A stretch of 64,000 bases of DNA from Lactobacillus selangorensis. Lineage in GTDB: Bacteria; Bacillota; Bacilli; Lactobacillales; Lactobacillaceae. The DNA lies in the NCBI RefSeq assembly GCF_001437205.1, contig NZ_JQAZ01000002.1, positions 372,001 through 436,000 on the forward strand. Direction: 5' to 3'. Of the stretch, positions 16,665 to 24,840 are shown piece by piece; position 1 is the stretch's first letter, and every line of letters begins with the position of its first letter. A program made the position numbers and the translations under genes. Under the pieces are notes generated by a model that worked only from the letters and a program-made list of their open reading frames with translations, was not told the DNA's origin and did not search any database.

Positions 16665-17495
16665 TTAATGAATCTGCCACACAAAATCGAGCGCCTTCTT
16701 CTGAACGACCTCATTATAACGTGGCAAACGGCTGTGCTGGGCATTCGCACCATGGGCAATGAACGTTTGGTCGCTCTTGATGCGGCTGTGCAGGGCGTAA
16801 TGCAAGGATAACGCCGATGTTTCGGTAATGACGCCGTCTGAATGCGACCCATTATCAAGATTACCGGCAATCGATAGTACGTGCACTCCCTTGGGGAAGT
16901 TTTGAGCATTGTCGATGACCTGCTGGTATTCCGGCTTGATCACATTAGGACGGCCGTTACGGTCCGTTTCAGTCGCATCGACGCCGTGATCCCGCCAAAT
17001 GGCCCCATCAAACGGGCCGGCGATTGTCACCAGCCGTTTTAATCGAGCGACTTGATGCGGATGTTCGGCGGCCATGATGATGGCTTCGCAGCCACGTGAA
17101 TGGCCGATTGCATTGTAACTAGTCACGCCGTAACGCTGGTTGAGTTCTCGCAAGAGTTCGTCGAGCCAGTCGCCTTCACGATTCCAGTTGGCATGATTGT
17201 CTTTGAAGATTACCTGAACCATCGGCCGCTTCAAACTTTTCGGCCATTTGCCAATCAGCTGAATGCGGTCAGGAGTGATTACTGCCACCAAAGCACGGTG
17301 TGCATGGTCTTCCCATTGTGCCTTGGCAATCATATTATCGAAAGAGCCAGGGCCACCATTTAAACCATGCACAAACAAAGTCGGCCGCTGCCGTCTGACA
17401 GTCACCGAATCGGCATGAACCTGCTCAGTCGGAACGATCAGGCAGACCAAAGCGATCAGCAATAAGCATAATTTTCGAACGGAAGGTCGTTTCAT
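16665..17495 (-). CDS. Secreted alpha/beta hydrolase, DUF915 type
   Basis: This is an exported serine hydrolase of the DUF915 alpha/beta fold group found in lactobacilli, with unknown natural ester substrate. The ATG at 17495 (MKRPSVRK) is favoured because an AAGAG site stands nine bases upstream; an in-frame ATG at 17504 is the alternative. There is a signal peptide to about residue 28 (ending VHA), the oxyanion region in LFVHGLNGGPGSF, the nucleophile elbow GHSRG (usually GHSMG), an Asp in the NLDNGSHSDG segment, and the catalytic His probably in AQHSRLP. It is a single gene. The cleaved form has no anchor, so it is probably secreted. Confidence 0.85.
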   Translation of the reverse strand: MKRPSVRKLCLLLIALVCLIVPTEQVHADSVTVRRQRPTLFVHGLNGGPGSFDNMIAKAQWEDHAHRALVAVITPDRIQLIGKWPKSLKRPMVQVIFKDNHANWNREGDWLDELLRELNQRYGVTSYNAIGHSRGCEAIIMAAEHPHQVARLKRLVTIAGPFDGAIWRDHGVDATETDRNGRPNVIKPEYQQVIDNAQNFPKGVHVLSIAGNLDNGSHSDGVITETSALSLHYALHSRIKSDQTFIAHGANAQHSRLPRYNEVVQKKALDFVWQIH

Positions 17496-17584
17496 GTGTC
17501 CCATCTCTTTTCAAATTCAGTTTAACATGGTTTGTATTTTTCATAAGTAATGTTGCTTTTATCAATCACACTGGGGGGATGTGA

Positions 17585-18796
17585 GTGAATACCACACCAA
17601 CGAAAAAAAAGAAAAAGCCGTATCTATATGAAGTCGACCTCATGCGCGTCATTTTCATCTTCGGCGTATTGCTAAATCATACCACTTCTGCCTTTGCCGG
17701 CAGCATGGGAAGTGCCTCATGGGAGAAAACGTTACTAAATTCGACCCATTTGATGCTTCATTTTACCCGCATGGGCTTCATGTTCATGACTGGCTTGGTT
17801 CTTTTTCTCAACTATTATCACCGTCCAGAACAAAACTGGTGGGCTTTTTGGAAGAAACGCTACACCAGCGTCGGCATCCCGTATCTTGCTTGGAACGCCA
17901 TCTTGGTCGCCGGCCTAATCTGGGGAACAAGCGGCTCATTCAGCGGTTTTTGGAGTCAATTCAGCGACGCCGTCATCCATGGGAACCGATTCTATCTCTA
18001 CTACGTGTTCGTCACGTTCCAGTTGTACCTGATTTTCCCGCTGATGATCTGGCTATTCAAAAAAACGGAAGGTCATCATATTCAGCTGATGGTCGTTAGT
18101 TTCCTCTTGGAACTGCTGATGCTGTTCACCGTCAAATATGGTTATCCGCATTGGAATACCGCCAGCTGGCCGTACATCTTCCGTGCCTATGGGCTCAATG
18201 TCCTGATCTACGAAATGTATTTCATGGCTGGTGCCTATGCCGCCATTCATTACAAAGCCGTTTTGGCCTTCTTGAAGCAGCACAGCCGCATCATTTTAGG
18301 AATTACCGCCGTCTTATCGCTTGGGACCATCGGCCTGTATTGGTTCGACCTCAAGGTGCTTGGTCTTGATATGACGCATACCGAAACACCCCAGCAGCCG
18401 TACATTATGATCTACGCATTATTTATGGTCGCCGTTGTCTTCATCGTCGGCCTCAAATACGCACAGCATCGGGCTCGGGGAATCAATCCGAAAGTGGAAA
18501 ACTTCATCCATATGGGGGCACGTGTTTCCTTTGGGATTTACTTGGTTCAGACGATTCCACTCGTTCTTTTAGATGGCATCTTAGGCCAAGCGGCTCGTTT
18601 CATTCCGGATTGGGGACTCTTATTACTGATTCCAATCGGATACGCCTTCGTCTTAGGCGGTTCATATCTGATTTCATTATTCTGTTACTACGTATGGCCA
18701 TTTGGGTGGCTGATCGGTCGGCCTCAAAAAAAACGCCCTTGGAAAGGAGTCGCACATGACAAAACTAACACAAGCACTTCAAAAACAACTGATTGA
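17585..18796 (+). CDS. Acyltransferase family membrane protein (OafA-like)
   Basis: This 403-residue integral membrane protein of the acyltransferase 3 family would transfer acyl groups to surface sugars or polymers. It has about ten membrane helices and starts with the family's active-site region: EVDLMRVIFIFGVLLNHTTS, with the conserved His. The GTG at 17585 follows GGGGGATGTGA. Basic stretches flank both ends (TKKKKKP; RPQKKRPW). It overlaps the acyl-CoA ligase gene by 41 bases, which suggests translational coupling and a shared role, perhaps supplying an activated acyl donor. Confidence 0.85.
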   Translation: MNTTPTKKKKKPYLYEVDLMRVIFIFGVLLNHTTSAFAGSMGSASWEKTLLNSTHLMLHFTRMGFMFMTGLVLFLNYYHRPEQNWWAFWKKRYTSVGIPYLAWNAILVAGLIWGTSGSFSGFWSQFSDAVIHGNRFYLYYVFVTFQLYLIFPLMIWLFKKTEGHHIQLMVVSFLLELLMLFTVKYGYPHWNTASWPYIFRAYGLNVLIYEMYFMAGAYAAIHYKAVLAFLKQHSRIILGITAVLSLGTIGLYWFDLKVLGLDMTHTETPQQPYIMIYALFMVAVVFIVGLKYAQHRARGINPKVENFIHMGARVSFGIYLVQTIPLVLLDGILGQAARFIPDWGLLLLIPIGYAFVLGGSYLISLFCYYVWPFGWLIGRPQKKRPWKGVAHDKTNTSTSKTTD

Positions 18797-20297
18797 TTTT
18801 CCGAATCGTCCCTTAATCAAGGAGGCCTCCGAAGCCGACTGGCACACTGGCGCACAATTTGCCGCTGATGTCGCCCACCTCGAACAGGCTTACACCGATG
18901 CTAAAATCGGCGCTCATGACCTCCTGCTCGTCTGCCTCAGCAATTCGACAGCATATCCTGAATTGATGCAATCGATGTGGGATCGTGGCATCGCTGTTCA
19001 TCCGATTGCCGGCAACACCCCTGTCGCCGAACTTCTCAACGAGTGGCACGAACAGGATTATACAGCGATGGTCGTCGATAACCATTTGCGGGATGCTTTG
19101 ATGACGGCTGAAAATCTGACCGCCGAAGCCCTCAACATCGACACCAACCCGAACCTGAGTCTCCTTGTCGATACAAAACGCGTTGAGAATCGGATTCAGT
19201 CGCCTGCAGCACCGATTCTTGAAGATGATTTGGCCTTAATCTTGAATACCTCTGGAACGACTGGCAAGCCGAAACGAGTCGGCCTTTCCCACCGGCTGAT
19301 TTACAACGCCGGCCGCCATAACGCCGCCAGCCAGTCGATTACCGACCAGGATACGACCATGATTGTGATGCCGATGTTCCATATCAACGCCCAAGTGATG
19401 GCGGTCGTCACCACCCGACTTTCCGGCGGCAAAATTGTTGTCACACCGAAGTTCAGTGCCAGCCATTTCTGGCAGCAATGCGCTGAAAACGACGTGACCT
19501 GGGTCGCTGTCGTTCCGACGATTGTAACGATTCTATTAATCAATCAGAACGCCAATGCCCAGTACGAGCAATATCAGGACCAGCTGAAACTGCGGTTTGT
19601 CCGGAGCTCATCCTTCTCGCTGCCGGAAGACAAATTTACCGCCTTCGAGAAACGTTTCCACACCCAAATCCTAGAAGGCTACGGCATGACCGAAACGGCC
19701 AGTCAGGTGACGATTAATCCAATCGATGCACCCGTTATCGGCTCAGCCGGCAAAGTTTACGGCACCGATTTGGCCATCTACACAGACGGTCAGTTTACAA
19801 CCGCACCGAACGTCTCCGGTGAAATTGCCGTCAAGGGCGACCACGTCATCAGCCATTATATGGATGGCGAACATGATTCCTTCAAAGACGGCTGGTTTTT
19901 GACCGGCGATCTCGGTTATGTCGATGAAAAAGGCTACCTGTTCGTACAGGGCCGCAGCAAAGATATGATCAGCCGTGGCGGTGAAAAAGTCGCTCCCGCT
20001 TATGTCGAAAATGCTCTCAATAAATTATCGTTCATCAAAGAGTTGGCGGTTATCGGCCTACCCGATCCGATTCATGATGAAGCCGTCACCGCTGTGATTG
20101 TGCCTAAGGTTTGGGACCCTAGCCAGGAACAAGCTTGGCAAGATGCGTTATTTGCCTTTGCCCAACAGAAACTGGCCAAGTATGAACAACCAACCTTGGT
20201 GTACTTCATTAAGGAATTCCCAGTCAATAACACCGGCAAAGTGCTGCGGGCCGAGCTCAAACAGCAGATTTTGCAGCAGCAGGTGAGCAGTTGTTAA
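18756..20297 (+). CDS. AMP-forming acyl-CoA ligase (class I adenylate-forming)
   Basis: This 513-residue enzyme activates a carboxylic acid with ATP and probably joins it to CoA. The family motifs are in order: the P-loop LNTSGTTGKPKRVGLSHR, the A5 motif EGYGMTETAS, the A7/A8 hinge LTGDLGYVDEKGYLFVQGRSKDMI with GGEKVAP, and the final Lys in PVNNTGKVLR. The ATG at 18756 follows AAAGGAGTCGCAC. The substrate cannot be read from the sequence. It overlaps the acyltransferase gene; a terminator follows it, so the ssu genes are a separate unit. Confidence 0.88.
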   Translation: MTKLTQALQKQLIDFPNRPLIKEASEADWHTGAQFAADVAHLEQAYTDAKIGAHDLLLVCLSNSTAYPELMQSMWDRGIAVHPIAGNTPVAELLNEWHEQDYTAMVVDNHLRDALMTAENLTAEALNIDTNPNLSLLVDTKRVENRIQSPAAPILEDDLALILNTSGTTGKPKRVGLSHRLIYNAGRHNAASQSITDQDTTMIVMPMFHINAQVMAVVTTRLSGGKIVVTPKFSASHFWQQCAENDVTWVAVVPTIVTILLINQNANAQYEQYQDQLKLRFVRSSSFSLPEDKFTAFEKRFHTQILEGYGMTETASQVTINPIDAPVIGSAGKVYGTDLAIYTDGQFTTAPNVSGEIAVKGDHVISHYMDGEHDSFKDGWFLTGDLGYVDEKGYLFVQGRSKDMISRGGEKVAPAYVENALNKLSFIKELAVIGLPDPIHDEAVTAVIVPKVWDPSQEQAWQDALFAFAQQKLAKYEQPTLVYFIKEFPVNNTGKVLRAELKQQILQQQVSSC

Positions 20298-20310
20298 ACC
20301 AGCCGTAAAG

Positions 20311-20350
20311 GACCTGAACCGTTCCCATTAAGACCTGTTCAGATCTTTTT
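20311..20350 (+). terminator. Terminator after the acyl-CoA ligase
   Basis: The stem is CTGAAC/GTTCAG with flanking GA/TC pairs, followed by TTTTT. It lies between the ligase and the ssuC start at 20390. Confidence 0.65.
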
Positions 20351-20389
20351 GTGTTTGCTTTTTAGCCAGAATAAAGGAGTCGAATCAGT

Positions 20390-21202
20390 ATGGAAAATGT
20401 ATCCCCAGTGGCGGCTGTTACCCCCAAGAAAAAGAAAATGAACTGGAATCGCCTGCTTCCATGGGTCCTGCCAGTCTTAATCATCGGTGGCTGGCAGCTC
20501 GCCAGCAGTACCGGCTTTCTAGCAAGCAAAACGTTCCCATCGCCAGTGGCTGTCTTCCAAGATGGGGTCGCTTTAGCGCAAGCAGGCACATTGCAGCGTA
20601 ATATTGCGATCAGCCTGTATCGGGCTACAATGGGGCTGCTGATCGGCGGTTCGATCGGGTTTGCACTCGGCGTCTTGAATGGCGTCTCAAAATTATCCCG
20701 TAACCTGACCGATACCTCGATCCAAATGCTGCGGACGATTCCCCATTTATCCCTGATTCCTTTGGTCATCCTAGCCATCGGGATTGGTGAACCGGCTAAA
20801 ATTTCATTAGTCAGCATCGGCGTTCTCTTTCCCGTTTATATCAATACTTTGCATGGCATTCGGTCCGTCGATCCGAACTTAGTCGAAATGGGAACTTCCT
20901 ATGGACTCTCCAAATGGGAAATCTTCACAAAAATTATTTTTCCTGGCGCCCTGCCGACAATTTTGATGGGCTTGCGCTATGCATTAGGCGTCATGTGGAC
21001 GACCTTGATCGTCGCCGAAACGATTGCTTCCGACTCCGGAATTGGTTATATGGCTACCAATGCCGAAGATTTTATGGATATGGAAACGATTATTTTATGT
21101 ATCGTGATTTATGCGCTATTAGGCAAATTATCCGACCTGATTGCCAAGAACCTTGAAATCTTGGCGTTAGGCTGGCGGCAGGCAAAGGAGGCCCAACAAT
21201 GA
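20390..21202 (+). CDS. ssuC: Sulfonate/nitrate/taurine-type ABC transporter permease
   Basis: This 270-residue inner-membrane permease belongs to the SsuC/TauC/NrtB group, which imports aliphatic sulfonates or similar anions. It has six predicted membrane helices and the ABC-permease coupling loop EMGTSYGLSKWEIFTKIIFPGALPTILMGLR. The start follows AAAGGAGTCGAATCAGT. The stop overlaps the ATPase start by four bases (ATGA), and the same holds for the next pair, so the three genes form one coupled operon. Substrate choice between sulfonates and related molecules is inferred from family resemblance only. Confidence 0.88.
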   Translation: MENVSPVAAVTPKKKKMNWNRLLPWVLPVLIIGGWQLASSTGFLASKTFPSPVAVFQDGVALAQAGTLQRNIAISLYRATMGLLIGGSIGFALGVLNGVSKLSRNLTDTSIQMLRTIPHLSLIPLVILAIGIGEPAKISLVSIGVLFPVYINTLHGIRSVDPNLVEMGTSYGLSKWEIFTKIIFPGALPTILMGLRYALGVMWTTLIVAETIASDSGIGYMATNAEDFMDMETIILCIVIYALLGKLSDLIAKNLEILALGWRQAKEAQQ

Positions 21203-21921
21203 CAACGACAACTGCAGCACAACCCTTACTGACGATTAACGATTTGGGTAAACAGTATGGTCCAAAAGTCGTCCTCCGTGACGTTAACTTAACCATTCAG
21301 CAGGGCGAATTTGTCGCCTTGGTCGGCATGAGCGGCGGCGGGAAAAGTACCCTGCTGCGTCTGATCGCTGGGCTTGAAAAAATGTCGACGGGCACGCTTA
21401 CCTATCCTGATGTGGCGCCTGTGATTCGCGTCATGTTTCAGGATGATCGGCTGCTTCCTTGGATGACGGTTCGTCAGAATATCACCTTCAAACGGAACGA
21501 TGCCGCTTTGCAAGCCCGCAGTCAGAAAATGCTGGCCCGTGTCGGGCTCGAAAAGTGGGCGGATCAGTATCCAGCCCAATTATCCGGCGGCCAAAAACAG
21601 CGTGTTGCCTTGGCACGGGCTCTAATGGCGAAGCCGCAATTATTGCTGCTCGATGAACCCTTAGGTGCGCTGGATGCTCTAACCAGACGCAAAATGCAAG
21701 ACTTGATTCTGCAAGTGTGCCAAGAAGAACAATTAACGACCATTTTAGTGACCCATGATGTGGAAGAAGCCGCTCGCATGGCCGATCGGACCATTGTGAT
21801 CAAAGACGGGACCAACCGTTATGCTGAAAAGGGCCCTGACAAAGACGATCCTGCCGCTGTTGGTGTCGTAGCCGACCAGATTCTCCATGACATTATCGAT
21901 CCGGAAGGAGGCCCGGCATGA
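21199..21921 (+). CDS. ssuB: Sulfonate-type ABC transporter ATPase
   Basis: This 240-residue ATP-binding subunit drives the SsuC permease. Walker A is GMSGGGKST, the Q-loop is MFQDDRLLPWM, the signature is LSGGQKQR, Walker B is LLLLDEPLGALD and the H-loop is THDVEEA. All are intact. The gene overlaps ssuC by four bases and ssuA by four bases. Length and motifs are normal for SsuB/TauB. Confidence 0.9.
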   Translation: MTTTTAAQPLLTINDLGKQYGPKVVLRDVNLTIQQGEFVALVGMSGGGKSTLLRLIAGLEKMSTGTLTYPDVAPVIRVMFQDDRLLPWMTVRQNITFKRNDAALQARSQKMLARVGLEKWADQYPAQLSGGQKQRVALARALMAKPQLLLLDEPLGALDALTRRKMQDLILQVCQEEQLTTILVTHDVEEAARMADRTIVIKDGTNRYAEKGPDKDDPAAVGVVADQILHDIIDPEGGPA

Positions 21922-22880
21922 GTCGTACCGTTCGAAAAATCGGCCTCTTCGTTTTCCTGCTGGCTTGGGTCGCCGTTGCCATCTACGGTTACCATGAAAT
22001 TCATGGCAGCAGTTCCGGCTTAACCACGATCACAATTGGTTATCAAACCGCTGATCCTGTCGACATTGCTCGCCAACGGGGTGATTTCGCCAAGAAAATG
22101 AAACAAAAAGGCTATCACGTTGTTTTTAAGAAATTTCAAGATGGCGCTTCTGAAATGCAAGCCCTGAAATCCGGCAGTATTGATTACGCTCGCATCGGCG
22201 ATACACCGCCAGTCACCGCCCTTTCTTCCGGGACCGACCTTGTCTATGTTGCTTCCGGTTCATCGAAGGCGAAAGGCTCTGGCATCCTCGTCAAAAAAGG
22301 TTCCGGCATCACATCCATCAAGGATTTGAAAGGCAAACGAGTCGCTTATACGAAGAGCACGAGTTCTCATTTTCTGCTTCTGAATGCGCTCAAGAAAGCT
22401 GGGATGTCATCTAGCGATATCAAGTGGGTCAATCTGGATCAATCCGCCGCCAGTGTTGCGTTCAACAAAGGCAAAGTCGATGCTTGGGTCACGTGGGATC
22501 CGATGACCGCCACCGCTGAGCTCGATCAGAATGCCACCCTCCTTGAAACTGGCGAAAACGGCGTCAGCTCTAATCGTGACTACATCTTAGCCACGAAGAG
22601 CTATGCCGCCGACCATACCGACACCTCCAAACTGATCATCAATTATCTGGAGGACGATATGAAGTGGGCCAATAACCATCACACCAAGCTGATCACCATG
22701 CTCAGCAAGTCGCTGGGACTTTCGAAGAAGGTCGTCAAGAAGATGGTTGAGCGGCGCACTTACGCCATGGGCAAGATGAGCACGACCGCCATCAAAGAAG
22801 AACAAGAAATTGCTGACACCTTCTACGCAGAAGGTTTAATCAAAAAGAAGGTCACGATTAAAAATCATGTGGCTGATTAA
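21918..22880 (+). CDS. ssuA: Aliphatic sulfonate-type substrate-binding protein
   Basis: This 320-residue periplasmic-type binding protein (SsuA/NMT1-like family) captures the ligand for SsuCB. After an N-terminal hydrophobic helix (about 8-26) the mature domain starts with ITIGYQTADPVDIARQRGDF, with IDYARIGDTPPVTALSSG and LKGKRVAYTKSTSSHFLL following. There is no lipobox cysteine, so the protein seems held by an uncleaved helix or is released, which is unusual for a Gram-positive binding protein. It is the last gene of the operon, with a strong terminator after it. Confidence 0.87.
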   Translation: MSRTVRKIGLFVFLLAWVAVAIYGYHEIHGSSSGLTTITIGYQTADPVDIARQRGDFAKKMKQKGYHVVFKKFQDGASEMQALKSGSIDYARIGDTPPVTALSSGTDLVYVASGSSKAKGSGILVKKGSGITSIKDLKGKRVAYTKSTSSHFLLLNALKKAGMSSSDIKWVNLDQSAASVAFNKGKVDAWVTWDPMTATAELDQNATLLETGENGVSSNRDYILATKSYAADHTDTSKLIINYLEDDMKWANNHHTKLITMLSKSLGLSKKVVKKMVERRTYAMGKMSTTAIKEEQEIADTFYAEGLIKKKVTIKNHVAD

Positions 22881-22890
22881 GCAGTATTCA

Positions 22891-22925
22891 CACTCCGATT
22901 TTATTTCAATCGGGGTGTTTTTTTA
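22891..22925 (+). terminator. Terminator of the ssuCBA operon
   Basis: CACTCCGATT pairs with AATCGGGGTG (one G-T pair), followed by TTTTTTT. Confidence 0.88.
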
Positions 22926-22934
22926 ATGAATTCG

Positions 22935-23051
22935 TTTGCATGCTAACTATTTTTCAAAAAGCCCTTGTATTCAGAAATGAGCGTGTTATTATAATTAGCA
23001 TGCTAACAAATTAGTTAGCCCTTATTTTTGCAGATAAAGTTAGCTTGCTAA
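22935..23051 (+). promoter_or_regulatory. Promoter and repeated MarR-type operators of the ABC exporter operon
   Basis: TTGTAT (22965) and TATAAT (22990) form a promoter with a long, 19-base spacer. The palindrome TTAGCATGCTAA overlaps the end of the -10 box (22995-23006). Related 12-mers stand at 22935-22946 (TTTGCATGCTAA) and 23040-23051 (TTAGCTTGCTAA), with a half site TTAGTTAGC at about 23010. These are good candidate operators for the MarR protein encoded at the end of the operon. Confidence 0.7.
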
Positions 23052-23073
23052 TTAAATGAATGGAGTGACCTTG

Positions 23074-24840
23074 TTGTTTAAAATCTTAAAACGCCTCACC
23101 AAAAAAGAATGGACCATGATCGTAATCAGCGTCTTCTTTATCGCTGCTCAGGTCGGCTTGGAATTGGAGATTCCAGCCTATATGACCAAAATCACAACGG
23201 CACTTGAAACCACCGGCACGACTGCGGCTGATATTCTAACTCCTGGCAGCATCATGCTGCTGCTATCGGTCTTAAGCATGCTAGCGGCCATCATCGTCGG
23301 TTTCTTCGCCGCACGAGTAGCCGCTAGTTTCGCCGCCGAATTACGAGGCGATGTTTACGACCAAGTCATGGATTATTCAGCGGAAGATATCAGTCATTTC
23401 TCCGTCCCAAGTTTATTAACACGTTCAACCAACGATATCACCCAGCTCCAGCAGTTCATTGCGATGGGCCTGCAAGTAATCATCAAAGCACCCATCACTG
23501 CCGTTTGGGCAATCGCCAAAATTGCCAACCAGAATTGGCAATGGACGCTGGCGACCGGCATCGCCGTTGTCGTTCTGATTATCATGCTGACTATCATCTT
23601 AACCTTGGTTCAGCCACGTTTTAAGCTCGTTCAGTCCTTGACCGACCGTTTAAATGCGATTACACGTGAAAACCTGAACGGTCTCAAAGTCGTTCGTGCT
23701 TATAACGCTGAAGAATATCAAAATCAGAAGTTTGCGACTGCTAATGCCAATTTGACCAATACGAACTTATTCGCCAATCGCGTTTTAGCCTTGATGAACC
23801 CCGGCATGACGCTGATTTCAAACGGCTTAACCCTAGCCATCTATGCCATTGGGGCAATCTTAATCAGTGCAGCTGCTCAAGCCGCCAAATTAACCTTATT
23901 CAGCAATATGATTGTCTTCTCCACCTATGCCATGCAAGTGATTACCGCCTTCCTGCTCCTGTCAATCATCTTCATCCTGCTGCCACGTGTGACTGTTTCT
24001 GTCGGTCGAATCAATGAAGTCCTCGACGTCAAACCCAGCATCGCTTATGGCAGTAAAACGCCCGAAGCAAGCAAACCAGCTGGCACAATCGAATTCAAAG
24101 ACGTCAGTTTCCATTTCGGCGATGCCAAGGAAGATGCCGTCAAACATTTGAGTTTCACGGCCCAGCCTGGTCAGACGATTGCCCTGATCGGTTCAACCGG
24201 CAGCGGCAAATCCACCGTGCTGAACCTGCTCGATCGGCAGTATGACGTTTCAGAAGGACAGGTGCTCATTGATGGCGTCGATGTCAAACAGTACACCGAA
24301 CAAGATTTGAACAACAAAATCGGTTATGCGCCGCAGAAAGCCGTTTTATTCAGCGGCACAATCCGTTCCAACATTGATTTCGGGAACAGCCCAGAAATGC
24401 AGCAGCCCCTTTCAGACCTGGAAATCACAGATGCCTTGGATACCGCCGCAGCATTAGATTTTGTTGAGCAAGAACCGCAGCAGCTCGATGCCAAGGTGGC
24501 TCAGCATGGGGATAACTTCTCCGGCGGACAGAAACAACGGCTCGCAATCGCCAGAGCAGTGGCTCGCAAACCTGAAATTCTGATGTTCGATGATTCCTTC
24601 TCAGCTCTTGATTATGAAACCGACCAAAAGGTACGGGGCAAATTAAGCTCGAAGAACAAAGGAACGACCAAAGTTATCGTCGCCCAACGAATCAGTGCAA
24701 TCATGGATGCCGATCAGATTATCGTGCTCGACGACACTGGCAACGTCGCTGGCATCGGCACCCATCAAGAATTGTTAAAGAAGAACAACGTCTACCAGGA
24801 AATCGCCTATTCACAATTATCGAAGGAGGAATTGGCCTAA
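23074..24840 (+). CDS. Heterodimeric ABC multidrug exporter subunit, degenerate Walker B
   Basis: This half-exporter has an N-terminal six-helix membrane domain and a C-terminal nucleotide-binding domain. Walker A is GSTGSGKST and the signature is NFSGGQKQR, but Walker B ends FDDSFSALD, with Asp in place of the catalytic Glu. That pattern marks the non-hydrolysing site of heterodimeric exporters such as LmrCD or BmrCD, with the canonical site formed by this signature and the partner's Walker motifs. The start is probably the TTG at 23074, eight bases after GGAG; ATG 23056 and TTG 23071 are alternatives. Its stop overlaps the next start (TAATG). Confidence 0.87.
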   Translation: MFKILKRLTKKEWTMIVISVFFIAAQVGLELEIPAYMTKITTALETTGTTAADILTPGSIMLLLSVLSMLAAIIVGFFAARVAASFAAELRGDVYDQVMDYSAEDISHFSVPSLLTRSTNDITQLQQFIAMGLQVIIKAPITAVWAIAKIANQNWQWTLATGIAVVVLIIMLTIILTLVQPRFKLVQSLTDRLNAITRENLNGLKVVRAYNAEEYQNQKFATANANLTNTNLFANRVLALMNPGMTLISNGLTLAIYAIGAILISAAAQAAKLTLFSNMIVFSTYAMQVITAFLLLSIIFILLPRVTVSVGRINEVLDVKPSIAYGSKTPEASKPAGTIEFKDVSFHFGDAKEDAVKHLSFTAQPGQTIALIGSTGSGKSTVLNLLDRQYDVSEGQVLIDGVDVKQYTEQDLNNKIGYAPQKAVLFSGTIRSNIDFGNSPEMQQPLSDLEITDALDTAAALDFVEQEPQQLDAKVAQHGDNFSGGQKQRLAIARAVARKPEILMFDDSFSALDYETDQKVRGKLSSKNKGTTKVIVAQRISAIMDADQIIVLDDTGNVAGIGTHQELLKKNNVYQEIAYSQLSKEELA

